Assembly (NCBI GenBank): GCA_028820945.1
Contig: JAPPHW010000192.1
Location: 1-18,803, forward strand
From: Defluviicoccus sp.
GTDB lineage: Bacteria; Pseudomonadota; Alphaproteobacteria; MPNO01
Length of the DNA: 18,803 nucleotides
Direction: 5' to 3'
Within the stretch, counting starts at the first letter, position 1. Each line of letters begins with the position of its first letter. Below are positions 6,378 to 14,582 of the stretch, one piece after another. The notes under the pieces are model-generated. The model saw only the letters and a list, made by a program, of their open reading frames with translations, made no database searches and was not told where the DNA came from. Position numbers and translations under genes: made by a program.

Positions 6378-7503
6378 ATGCGCGCCGAGATCGAAGCCGT
6401 CCTCGAAGAAATCGAGCAGTCGCTTGGGCTGCTGAGGAGGCATCTTTGACCCGGAGCGCTCCGAGGCGCGCCTCGCGGAACTGAACGCCCGTGTGGAGGA
6501 CCCGGCGTTCTGGGACGACCCGGAAGCCGCGCGCGAGGTAATGCGCGAGCGGACGAGGATCGAGAACGCGCTCGGCGGCTATCGCGCCCTCGCCCGGGAA
6601 ATGCAGGACAACCGGGATCTCATCGAACTCGGCGAAGCCGAAGACGACCGGGAAGTCGTCGGCGAGGCCGAGACCGCGCTGCTCGACCTTCGCGCCCGTG
6701 CGGCCCGGATGGAGACCGAGAGTTTGCTGTCCGGCGAAGCCGATTCCAACGACAGTTTCGTCGAAATCCACGCCGGCGCGGGCGGCACAGAGTCGCAGGA
6801 CTGGGCGGAGATGCTGGCCCGGATGTACACGCGCTGGGCCGAGGCGCACGGCTATGCCGTCGAGGTGCTGGAGGAAAGCCCCGGCGAGGAAGCGGGTCTC
6901 AAGTCGGTCACGATGCGGGTCAAGGGCGAGAACGCCTATGGCTGGCTGAAGACCGAGAGCGGCGTTCATCGCCTGGTCCGGATCTCCCCTTTCGATGCGA
7001 GTTCCAGGCGGCATACCAGCTTCGCCTCCGTCGGCGCCTATCCCGCGATCGAAGACGATATCGAGATCGAGATCGAGGACAAGGACATCCGGGTCGACAC
7101 CTATCGAGCGTCCGGCGCCGGCGGCCAGCACGTCAACCGGACCGACAGCGCGGTGCGGATCACCCACATGCCGACCAATATCGTCGTCCAGTGCCAGAAC
7201 GACCGTTCGCAGCACCGCAACCGGGCCGCGGCCTTCGCGATGCTGCGCGCGCGCCTCTACGAACTCGAACTGCAGAAGCGCGAGGCCGAGGCCCAGGCCG
7301 AGCATGCCGCCAAGAGCGACATCGGCTGGGGCCACCAGATCCGCTCCTACGTCCTCCAGCCCTATCAGATGGTCAAGGACCTGCGCACCAATATCGAGAA
7401 GGGAAACCCGCAGGCGGTGCTCGACGGCGACCTCGACGCGTTCATGTCGGCCGCGCTCGCCGCGAGGCTGGGCGCGGGTTCGGGGAGTTCGGGGGCGTCC
7501 TAA
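6378..7503 (+). CDS. prfB: Peptide chain release factor 2, with programmed +1 frameshift
   Basis: RF2 reads UGA and UAA stop codons and triggers peptide release on the ribosome. Reading starts at ATG 6378 and runs 23 codons to CTT (6444-6446), meets TGA at 6447-6449, and continues in the +1 frame from GAC at 6448, giving join(6378..6446, 6448..7503), about 374 residues. The stop-recognition tripeptide SPF is at 203-205 ([16 protein letters not shown]) and the GGQ peptidyl-transfer motif at 248-250 ([16 protein letters not shown]), nearly the same positions as in E. coli RF2. Because the shift site is UGA, low RF2 raises frameshifting and so RF2 synthesis. The gene starts 42 bases after mrcA and converges with the flavin oxidoreductase gene across nine bases. 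Confidence 0.97.
6435..6450 (+). promoter_or_regulatory. prfB recoding site (internal SD, CTT TGA C)
   Basis: AGGAGG (6435-6440), CAT, CTT, TGA and C (6450) form the classic recoding signal: an internal Shine-Dalgarno three bases upstream of a slippery CTT followed by the poor stop context TGAC. The arrangement and spacing match E. coli prfB (AGGGGG TAT CTT TGA C), with a full-consensus SD core here. Confidence 0.97.
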
Positions 7504-7512
7504 ACCCAGGCG

Positions 7513-8577
7513 TCACAGGCCCGCGATCACGTCCGCCCACTCGTCGAGCGTTTCCTCGTGTCCGAACCGGATGTGGCACGAGAACTGCGTGAACCCGGCC
7601 TCTTCCAGCGCCCGGATCTTCTCGCGCAGCTCGGCCTTCGTGCCGGTGATCGTCGCGTCGCGGATCAGGTCGGCGGTGATCAGCGGCGCTTCGTCCGGCC
7701 TGAGAAACAGCAGATGGCCGCGGTGGAGCGTGAGGTAGGGCGCGTCTTCCGGCGTGTAGCTCTCGTACAGCGAGCGGTACCGGTCGAGGAGCGGGGCGAG
7801 GGTATCGGGGAGGTCGAGCCGGATCGTGCCGAACCGTTCCTGCTCGACCAGGTTGTGCAGAACGACTGCGGCGGCCGGCCCGGCCAGCGCCTTGGCACGG
7901 TCGCTGTCGAAGGCTTCCCCCTCGGCGAGCACGCAGCCGCCGGTGATCGCCGTCGCGTAGAGGGCGGCCGGGTCGCGGCCCTCTTGGCGCATGGCGTCCC
8001 GCATGTCGGCAGCATCGGCGATCGCGCGTTCGACATTTCCTACCGCCGACATCCACCCCGCCCCGATCCGCGCCGTCAGCCGCCGCCCCTTCGGCCCGAA
8101 CGCAGAGACGTGAAAACGGACCTGATCGTCGATGTTGATCAGGCCGTGCTCGGGGTTGAGAAAACGGATTTTCTGCGGCCCCGCACCGTCGTTCCATTCG
8201 ATCGTCTCGCCGTCCAGCAGGCCCCTGATGGCCTCGATATAGTCCGCCATCTCCGCTAGGGAGACCGCCCCCCGGCCCATCGTGCGGCGCGCGGTGAATC
8301 CGGTGGAGATGCCGAAATCGATTCGCCCCGGCGCGAGCTTGTTGAGCGAGGCGAGCGCGTTGGCGGCGACCGGCGCGATCCTGTTCGACGGAACGACCAC
8401 CGCGGTGCCGAGGCGGATCCGCGAGGTTTCCACGGCCGCCGCCGCCATGGCCACGAATATGTCGGCGTTCAGTAGCTGCGTGTCCGAGAACCAGGCGTAA
8501 TCGAAGCCGAGCGCCTCGGCGCGCTTGACGGTTTTCCAGTGCTCCGCTGCAGTCGCGAAGCTGACGCCGAAATCCAT
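7513..8577 (-). CDS. LLM-class flavin-dependent oxidoreductase
   Basis: A cytoplasmic protein of 354 residues of the bacterial luciferase-like superfamily (TIM barrel, reduced FMN or F420 cofactor). The sequence begins MDFGVSFATAAEHW, followed by AEALGFDYAWFSDTQLL, a helix and TSRIRLGTAVVVPSNRIAPV, then LAPGRIDFGISTGFTARRTM, all typical of the fold. Its C-terminus (AELREKIRALEEAGFTQFSC) is the usual last barrel segment. The start at 8577 is set by GGAGGT eight bases upstream; a longer reading to 8625 adds 16 unrelated residues. The substrate cannot be told; relatives include alkane, nitrilotriacetate and RutA-type monooxygenases and F420-dependent reductases. It is divergent from a thioesterase gene across 133 bases. 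Confidence 0.9.
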   Translation of the reverse strand: MDFGVSFATAAEHWKTVKRAEALGFDYAWFSDTQLLNADIFVAMAAAAVETSRIRLGTAVVVPSNRIAPVAANALASLNKLAPGRIDFGISTGFTARRTMGRGAVSLAEMADYIEAIRGLLDGETIEWNDGAGPQKIRFLNPEHGLINIDDQVRFHVSAFGPKGRRLTARIGAGWMSAVGNVERAIADAADMRDAMRQEGRDPAALYATAITGGCVLAEGEAFDSDRAKALAGPAAAVVLHNLVEQERFGTIRLDLPDTLAPLLDRYRSLYESYTPEDAPYLTLHRGHLLFLRPDEAPLITADLIRDATITGTKAELREKIRALEEAGFTQFSCHIRFGHEETLDEWADVIAGL

Positions 8578-8710
8578 GACCCGACCTCCGCTCGTTACGC
8601 CTCGATAATGGGCGAACCGGCCCATGGTCCGTCAACCTGGCATCGGCGGACGCTTGACACCCAGCGCGCCCTGGACAAAGAGAGCGCCAGCCTTCGGGAG
8701 GAGAAATCGG

Positions 8711-9142
8711 TTGGGACGTTGGCACGAAACGCACCGCGCGGTCGTTCATCCTTGGTATTGCGACCAGTTCGGGCACATGAACGTTCGCTATTACTGCAAC
8801 TTCTTCGACGATGCCGGGTTCCACATCTGGAGCCATATCGGCTGTCCGCATTCGGAGATGAAGGCGCGCGGGGTCATGCTGGTGGTCGCCCGCAACACGC
8901 TTAATTTCATCCACGAGATGAAGGCGGGCGAACTGTTGCGGATCGAAACCGCATTCATCCGCGTCGGCGAAAAGAGCTGCACTCATCTGAACCGGATGTA
9001 CAACGTCGACACCGGAACCCTGACCGCGACGCTCGAATCGGTGGAAGTGTTCTTCGATCCGGTGGCCCGCGTGTCCGCACCCATGCCGGAAGACATCAGG
9101 GCACTGCTGACCGGCGCCCTCGTGACGGTCAACGACGGTTAG
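8711..9142 (+). CDS. Hotdog-fold acyl-CoA thioesterase (4HBT type)
   Basis: A 143-residue protein starting at TTG 8711, seven bases after AGGAG (8699-8703); it begins MGRWHETHRAVVHPWYC. The 4HBT signature DQFGHMN (residues 18-24) supplies the catalytic Asp18, and the following VRYYCNFFDDAGF is the central hotdog helix. The strands GVMLVVARNTLNFIHEMKAG and LLRIETAFIRVGEKSCTH complete the fold. Such enzymes hydrolyse acyl-CoA or hydroxybenzoyl-CoA thioesters as dimers or tetramers. No ATG start gives a better fit: upstream readings extend into non-homologous sequence. A perfect TTGACA at 8654-8659 could be the -35 of its promoter, but no good -10 follows. The divergent flavin oxidoreductase may belong to the same process. 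Confidence 0.87.
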   Translation: MGRWHETHRAVVHPWYCDQFGHMNVRYYCNFFDDAGFHIWSHIGCPHSEMKARGVMLVVARNTLNFIHEMKAGELLRIETAFIRVGEKSCTHLNRMYNVDTGTLTATLESVEVFFDPVARVSAPMPEDIRALLTGALVTVNDG

Positions 9143-9223
9143 GGCGCGTCTGCGTCCCGTTTGTGTCGGTCACGGCAAGCGGTTAGCCTCGCTCCGAGCC
9201 ACTCCCAATCGGTCAGGAGCATC

Positions 9224-10243
9224 ATGTCAGGTATCCAGCACGCCAACGGGCACCGGCCCGACGGCGTTCTCGACATCGTCCATCCCGCGCTGATGGGCGC
9301 GTCCCGCCCGGATCCCGCGACGCTTTCCTACGACCTCGATCGGGTCCTGGGCGCCGTCTTCCGGCTGCGCGCCGAGGTTCCCCCGACCGCGTTCACAGCG
9401 ACGATCCTCGGCACCGAGCGCGAAGGCAACGGCGTTCTGATCGACGAGAACGGGCTGGCGCTGACCATCGGCTACCTGATCACCGAGGCCGAGTCGATCT
9501 CGCTCATCGACAACGCCGGGCGCGCGGTCTCCGCCAGCCCGGTGGCATACGACCACGAGACCGGGCTGGGTCTCGTGCGCGCCGACGAGCCGGTCGACGC
9601 GTCGCCCGTCCCCATCGGCCGCTCAGATGGCGTGTCGGTCAAGGATCCGGTCGTTGTCGCCTCGTTCGGAGGCATCAAGCACGCCATCCAGGGCGAGGTC
9701 GCAACCGTGCGGGAATTCGCCGGATCTTGGGAGTACATGCTGGACGAGGCGATCTGCACCGTTCCCGTTCACCCATTCTGGGGCGGCGCGGCGCTGATCG
9801 ACCGGTCGGGCAGCCTGATCGGCTGCGGGTCGCTTTACGTGGAGCATTCTATCGATGGTGGCGAGTCGGTCCCCGGCAATTTGTTCGTGCCGATCGACCT
9901 GTTGGCGCCGATCCGCGACGACATGGTTCGGACGGGACGCGCGCGCCGCGCCCCGCGCCCATGGCTCGGCGTCTATGTCAGCGAAGCAGACGACCGGCTG
10001 GTGGTGACCGGCGTCGCCGAAAATGCGCCCGGCGATCAGTGCGGCGTGCAGCCCGGCGACGTGATCCTGTCGGCCGAGGGTGTCGCCGTCTCCGGTCTGC
10101 CCGAGTACTACCGGACGATCTGGTCGGCCGGGGAGTCCGGCACGGAAATCCGCCTGACCGTGCTCAGGGACGACGACGTGCTGTCGATCCGTGTGCGTTC
10201 GGGCGATCGCTACAGCTACCTGAAGCTGCCGCGCCCGCACTGA
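9224..10243 (+). CDS. HtrA-like (S1C) protein with PDZ domain, catalytic triad apparently lost
   Basis: The 339-residue protein follows the DegP/HtrA plan: a trypsin-like domain (about 40-230) then one PDZ domain (about 245-330: WLGVYVSE, GVAENAPGDQCGVQPGDVILSAEGVAVSG). Landmarks can be aligned, but the catalytic residues are gone. GNGVLIDENGLALTIGYLI corresponds to G-GFVI-DDGYILTN-H-V, with Tyr84 at the His position. HETGLGLVRAD corresponds to TDLALLK, with Gly114 at the Asp. HPFWGGAALI corresponds to NPGNSGGPLI, with Trp186 at the Ser and one residue fewer. There is no signal peptide after MSGIQHANGH, so it is probably cytoplasmic. The start has CAGGAG just upstream. The frame is intact, so this looks like a maintained pseudoprotease or binding protein, not a decayed gene. 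It converges with bcp across 15 bases. Confidence 0.85.
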   Translation: MSGIQHANGHRPDGVLDIVHPALMGASRPDPATLSYDLDRVLGAVFRLRAEVPPTAFTATILGTEREGNGVLIDENGLALTIGYLITEAESISLIDNAGRAVSASPVAYDHETGLGLVRADEPVDASPVPIGRSDGVSVKDPVVVASFGGIKHAIQGEVATVREFAGSWEYMLDEAICTVPVHPFWGGAALIDRSGSLIGCGSLYVEHSIDGGESVPGNLFVPIDLLAPIRDDMVRTGRARRAPRPWLGVYVSEADDRLVVTGVAENAPGDQCGVQPGDVILSAEGVAVSGLPEYYRTIWSAGESGTEIRLTVLRDDDVLSIRVRSGDRYSYLKLPRPH

Positions 10244-10258
10244 GCGGCGGTTCGCCGT

Positions 10259-10723
<465 letters not shown>

Positions 10724-10815
10724 CAACGATCCTTTCTGTCCCTCGGCGACGAACCCTGCCGCGATCTTTCCGCGTTCGGGTTCCGCCGCAATGCCCCGAT
10801 GGTTTCTTGATCGCA

Positions 10816-10825
10816 GGCACGTGCC
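10816..10825. repeat. Perfect 10-bp palindrome upstream of bcp
   Basis: GGCACGTGCC at 10816-10825 is a perfect palindrome about 93 bases upstream of the bcp ATG and just downstream of the minus-strand TTGACG. Its placement suits a regulator site, but a 10-bp palindrome in GC-rich DNA can arise by chance. Confidence 0.25.
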
Positions 10826-10849
10826 GTTTTCGTCAAGTTGAGTGCGACG

Positions 10850-10866
10850 GAAACACCTTGTGTTTC
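10850..10866. repeat. Perfect inverted repeat in the bcp / His-rich protein gap
   Basis: GAAACACCTTGTGTTTC has seven-base arms around a CTT centre. It lies between two divergent genes, 127 bases from the bcp start and about 95 from the His-rich protein start, and is less GC-rich than its surroundings. It reads like a dimeric regulator's operator. I cannot assign it to a known regulator family. Confidence 0.45.
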
Positions 10867-10960
10867 GCGTGGCAGGTAGAAGAGTATCCGGAAGCGCGTC
10901 CCCGATTTGCGCGGCGGTCAGCGATTTCGGTCGCCGCGCCCAGGCCGAAGAGGAACCGGC

Positions 10961-11461
10961 ATGCGGCATGAACAGGGCAGACGGCGAGGCTCGATGCGGT
11001 TCGTCCGCGTCGGATGCGTGTACGCGCTCGCCGCCGTAATCGTCGCAAGCTTTGCGGCCCCTTCCCAGGCCGAACATCGTCACCGCCACCATTCGGGTCA
11101 CGTCCACCATCGTCACTACGATCTGCCGGCGATCTTGCTGGGCCTCGGGGTTCTCGCCATATCGGTCCACCGCTCCGGTATCGCTCATCGCAAGCACTGG
11201 AAGCGGTTTCCCCGAAGACATCATCGTCCCGTTCACAGGGTGCACATCGTGCCCGAAACTCGGTATGTCGTCCCGGTGGCGGTTCCCCCGCCGACAGCAG
11301 CGATACACCCAACCGCTGTCCTGCCGGCGGACTGTCTCATGATCCGCGAATATCAGACGCGGATCGTCGTCGGCGGACGGGAGGTCGAGGCCTATGGCGA
11401 CGCCTGTCTGCAACCTGACGGCTCCTGGAGAACCGGGCCTCCGAAGCTCGTGCCGCCGTAG
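10961..11461 (+). CDS. Secreted His-rich small protein with REYQT/QPDGSW C-terminal motif
   Basis: The protein has 166 residues if it starts at ATG 10961 (AGAGGA six bases upstream) or 155 from ATG 10994, which gives a cleaner signal peptide (MRFVRVGCVYALAAVIVASF, cleavage likely after PSQA). The mature start is extremely His-rich: EHRHRHHSGHVHHRHY has eight His in 16 residues. A short hydrophobic stretch (LPAILLGLGVLAISV) and a basic His/Arg segment follow. The C-terminal part, C-x3-REYQT-x-I-x-VGG...AYGDAC-x-QPDGSW, resembles the end of alphaproteobacterial surface-antigen / RT0821-like proteins; its two Cys may form a disulphide. Metal binding in the envelope is plausible but unproven. It converges with glnE across 40 bases. 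Confidence 0.75.
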   Translation: MRHEQGRRRGSMRFVRVGCVYALAAVIVASFAAPSQAEHRHRHHSGHVHHRHYDLPAILLGLGVLAISVHRSGIAHRKHWKRFPRRHHRPVHRVHIVPETRYVVPVAVPPPTAAIHPTAVLPADCLMIREYQTRIVVGGREVEAYGDACLQPDGSWRTGPPKLVPP

Positions 11462-11501
11462 CCCTCCGGTCACCTTCCGGAACTCGCGAAAAGCGGCGTC
11501 C

Positions 11502-14500
11502 TTACCCGGGATCGAAGCCTCGGTCGGATGCGGACGTGCCGGCCGCTAGTTCGGCCGCCGGCCGGGCGATGATTTCGTCGAAACATGCATGCGAGCGGAC
11601 AGCGAGGGCGAGGCTTCGTTCCTCGAGCGCCGCGTAGTTCGCCTCGCCCAGAGAGCGGGCCACGAATTCCTGCAAGGCAGGCGATTCATGACGGCCCGCC
11701 ACACCCGCGCCGAAGGCGAGGCGAACGATCCCCTGAAGCCGGCGCCACATGGTCATCGCCTCGATCAGCTCGTCGGCCACGGACGGTTCCAGACAGCCCG
11801 CCGCGGCGAGCCGTTCGAGCGCGTCGGTGGTGTCCGTCGACAGTACCTCGGGATGCCCGTTGGCGTGGCGAAGCTGGAGATACTGGGCGATGAACTCGAT
11901 ATCGATCATGCCGCCGCGAAATCGCTTGATGGACCAGAAGTCGTCGACCGCGAGTTCCCGCTCCATCCTCTCCCGCATGTCGGCCACCGCGCAGACCAGC
12001 CGGTCGGGGTCGCGCTCCTGGGTGAGCACGGAGGCGATGGTCTTTTCGATGCGCGCGGCGAACGCTTCCGGCCCGGCGATCGCCCTCGCGCGGGTCAGCG
12101 CCAGATGCTCCCAGGTCCAGGCGTCTTCGTTCTGATAGCGCGTGAACGCCGCAAGCGAGGTGGCGATCGGCCCCGACGCGCCGGCCGGGCGCAGCCGCAT
12201 GTCGACCTCGTACAGCTTTCCTTCGTTGGTCGGCGCGGACATGGCGGCGATGAAACGCTGGCACAGCCGGGCATAGTAGGTCTGGCAGGGCAGCGGGCGC
12301 GAACCGTCCGATTCGGCATGCTCGTCCTGCGTCTCGTAGAGGAAGAGCAGATCGAGGTCCGACTCGGTGGTGAGCTCCCGCCCGCCGAGCTTGCCGAAAC
12401 CCAGCACGGCGAAGGCACTGTCCGGCACCACGCCGTGTCTGCGCGAGAATTCGCGCGCGGTGGCGGGCAACAGGGCCCGCACACAGGCCGTCGCGAGATC
12501 GGCCAGAGGTCGGCCCGCTTCCGCCCCGTCGATCCGGCCGTTCAGCATCTGCACGCCGACCTCGAACACGTGGGCGTTGTTCCAGTAGCGGCAGATATCG
12601 AGTTTTTCTTCGTAATAGTAGACCTCGTCGAGCGCCCGCTCGAGGTCGGCGGTCAGCCGGTCGCCGCCGGCGTTGAAGTCCAGTGCCTCGGGCTGCAACA
12701 CGCCTTCGAGCATGACGGGATGACGGCTGAGCCAGTCGGCCAGCCGGGGGGCGCTTCCCATGATCTTGGCCAAGAGTCCGAGCAGGGCCGGGTTGTTGGT
12801 GAACAGGGAAAGGATGTGCACCCCGGCCGGCAGCGTCCGCAGGAAGTCGTCGAAACGGAGCAGCGCGGCGTCCGGGTCGTTGGTGGTCGAAAGGGTCTCC
12901 AGCACGGTCGGGATAAGCTCCGTCAGGAGCTCGCGCGCCCGCGCGCTGCGGGTCGAGCTGTACCGGCCGTGATGCCAGATGCGGATGCGCTCGGCGACCC
13001 GGCCGGGTTCCCGGAAGCCCAGCCGCGCCAGGGTTTCCAGCGTTTCCGGGTCGTCGTCGGCGCCGGTGAAGACCAGGTTTCCCGGACCCGACAGATCGGG
13101 GGTCTTTTCGAACAGGACGGCGTAGTGCGATTCGACGGCGCGCAGCTCCTCCAGCAGCGCCGTCTCGAACTCCGCCCGGCCCTCATACCCCATGAGAAAG
13201 GCGATGCGTTCCAGCTCCGCCTCGTCCTCCGGCAGGGAATGGGTCTGCTGATCGTCGATCATCTGCAGGCGGTTCTCGATCCGCCGGTGAAACCGGTAGG
13301 CCTGGATCAGCCGGCTGCTGACGATGGATTCGAGATGGCCCGCGCGCGCCAGCGCGCGCAGCGCCTCGCAGGTGTCGCGGACCCTCAGCGAGGAATCGCG
13401 CCCGCCCCAGATGAGCTGCTGGGTCTGGGCGAAGAACTCGATCTCTCTTATGCCGCCCCGGCCGAGCTTGATGTCGTGCCCGGCGACTTCCATCGTCGAG
13501 CCGCCGCGCCGGGCGTTGATCTGCCGCTTGATCGAATGGATGTCCTGGATGGCAAAGAAATCGAGGCTCTTGCGCCAGACGAACGGATGCAGCATTTCGA
13601 GAAACGCTTCCCCCGCCACGATGTCGCCGGCGATCGGGCGGGCCTTGATCATCGCCGCCCGTTCCCAGTTCTGGCCGGCGCTCTCGTAATAGATCTCGGC
13701 CGCCCTCGTGGCGACCGCGACCGGCGTGGATCCCGGATCGGGGCGCAGCCTCAGATCGGTGCGGAAGACGTAGCCGTCGCTGGTCCGTTCGGCCATCACC
13801 TTCACCAGGTTCTGGGTGAGGCGGGCCATGCATTGCTGAAGGCTGGTTCTGCCTGTGTATTCGATCAGCGCGCCGTCATAGAGCACGATCAGGTCGATAT
13901 CGCTCGAATAGTTGAGCTCCCGCCCGCCGAGCTTCCCCATGCCGAGCACGATCCATCCGCAGGCGAGCGAGGGATGGTCCGGCGCAGGAAGCACGATTTC
14001 GCCCGCCGCCGCCGCACCGGCGAGCAGGTGGTCGACGGCGATCTCCAGCGCCCGCTGGGCGAAGTCGGAGAGGTGGGCGCACACGGTCTCCACCGGCCAG
14101 GCGCCGCTGAGATCGGCGACGGCGGTTGCGAGCGAGGTTCTTCTCTTGGCGATCCGCAACGCCGACATTATCTCTTCCGTGCCGGCATCGTGCGGCCCGA
14201 AGCGATCGAGCGCCGTCATCGTCCGATCCCACGCCGTCTGCACGCCCTCGGAGAGCAAATCACAGGCGAATGCGATATCGCGGATGGCACACTGGGTGAG
14301 GAAGGGGCTGTTTCCGAACACCGCAGATAGAACCGGTCTCGCATCCGGGTCGGCGGCGAGCGCGCGGGCGAGCCGTGCGGTCTCCGGGGCGGCTTCCGAC
14401 GCGGCCTCCTCCCAGCGTTCGAACGCGAGATCGGCCGCTGTCCGGTTCGCGGGCCGGGGCAGGGATTCGACATCGGCGGTCAACTCGGCCGCGATCAGGG

Positions 14501-14504
14501 TCAC
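11502..14504 (-). CDS. glnE: Bifunctional glutamine synthetase adenylyltransferase/adenylyl-removing enzyme
   Basis: GlnE adds and removes AMP on glutamine synthetase under control of PII proteins, switching ammonia assimilation off and on. The 1000 residues hold two homologous nucleotidyltransferase domains. The N-terminal one (deadenylylase) has GMGKLGGRELNYSSDIDL at 188-205 with metal-binding Asp202 and Asp204. The C-terminal one (adenylylase) has GFGKLGGRELTTESDLDL with Asp716 and Asp718. Helical PII-binding/linker regions follow each domain, including GGIREIEFFAQTQQL and GGMIDIEFIAQYLQL. Length matches alphaproteobacterial GlnE. It starts at GTG 14504, preceded by GGAG eight bases upstream. 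It is divergent from the AsmA-like gene across 78 bases. Confidence 0.97.
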   Translation of the reverse strand: MTLIAAELTADVESLPRPANRTAADLAFERWEEAASEAAPETARLARALAADPDARPVLSAVFGNSPFLTQCAIRDIAFACDLLSEGVQTAWDRTMTALDRFGPHDAGTEEIMSALRIAKRRTSLATAVADLSGAWPVETVCAHLSDFAQRALEIAVDHLLAGAAAAGEIVLPAPDHPSLACGWIVLGMGKLGGRELNYSSDIDLIVLYDGALIEYTGRTSLQQCMARLTQNLVKVMAERTSDGYVFRTDLRLRPDPGSTPVAVATRAAEIYYESAGQNWERAAMIKARPIAGDIVAGEAFLEMLHPFVWRKSLDFFAIQDIHSIKRQINARRGGSTMEVAGHDIKLGRGGIREIEFFAQTQQLIWGGRDSSLRVRDTCEALRALARAGHLESIVSSRLIQAYRFHRRIENRLQMIDDQQTHSLPEDEAELERIAFLMGYEGRAEFETALLEELRAVESHYAVLFEKTPDLSGPGNLVFTGADDDPETLETLARLGFREPGRVAERIRIWHHGRYSSTRSARARELLTELIPTVLETLSTTNDPDAALLRFDDFLRTLPAGVHILSLFTNNPALLGLLAKIMGSAPRLADWLSRHPVMLEGVLQPEALDFNAGGDRLTADLERALDEVYYYEEKLDICRYWNNAHVFEVGVQMLNGRIDGAEAGRPLADLATACVRALLPATAREFSRRHGVVPDSAFAVLGFGKLGGRELTTESDLDLLFLYETQDEHAESDGSRPLPCQTYYARLCQRFIAAMSAPTNEGKLYEVDMRLRPAGASGPIATSLAAFTRYQNEDAWTWEHLALTRARAIAGPEAFAARIEKTIASVLTQERDPDRLVCAVADMRERMERELAVDDFWSIKRFRGGMIDIEFIAQYLQLRHANGHPEVLSTDTTDALERLAAAGCLEPSVADELIEAMTMWRRLQGIVRLAFGAGVAGRHESPALQEFVARSLGEANYAALEERSLALAVRSHACFDEIIARPAAELAAGTSASDRGFDPG

Positions 14505-14582
14505 GTGCAGGTCTCCGGCGGTGGGGACGGAGGCCGAAATTGTGCCGGCCGCCGTTTCCGGTCAAGCGGACGGTGCCGCGCG

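Noticed and set aside
6447..6449. In-frame TGA early in prfB as a sign of a pseudogene
   Set aside because: It is embedded in the canonical RF2 recoding signal and the rest of the frame is intact.
8624..8710. Upstream extension of the thioesterase to the ATG-type reading at 8624
   Set aside because: The 29 extra residues have no homology-like pattern, overlap the divergent promoter region, and a good AGGAG supports TTG 8711.
9224..10243. Active DegP/HtrA periplasmic protease
   Set aside because: No signal peptide is seen and the aligned His, Asp and Ser positions are Tyr, Gly and Trp.
11465..11481. TCCGG / CCGGA hairpin between the His-rich gene and glnE as a bidirectional terminator
   Set aside because: The stem is only five pairs with a seven-base loop and no T-run on either strand; too weak to call.
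11589..14330. A 913-residue plus-strand open frame opposite glnE
   Set aside because: It is an antisense shadow; GlnE on the minus strand has both conserved nucleotidyltransferase motifs over its full length.
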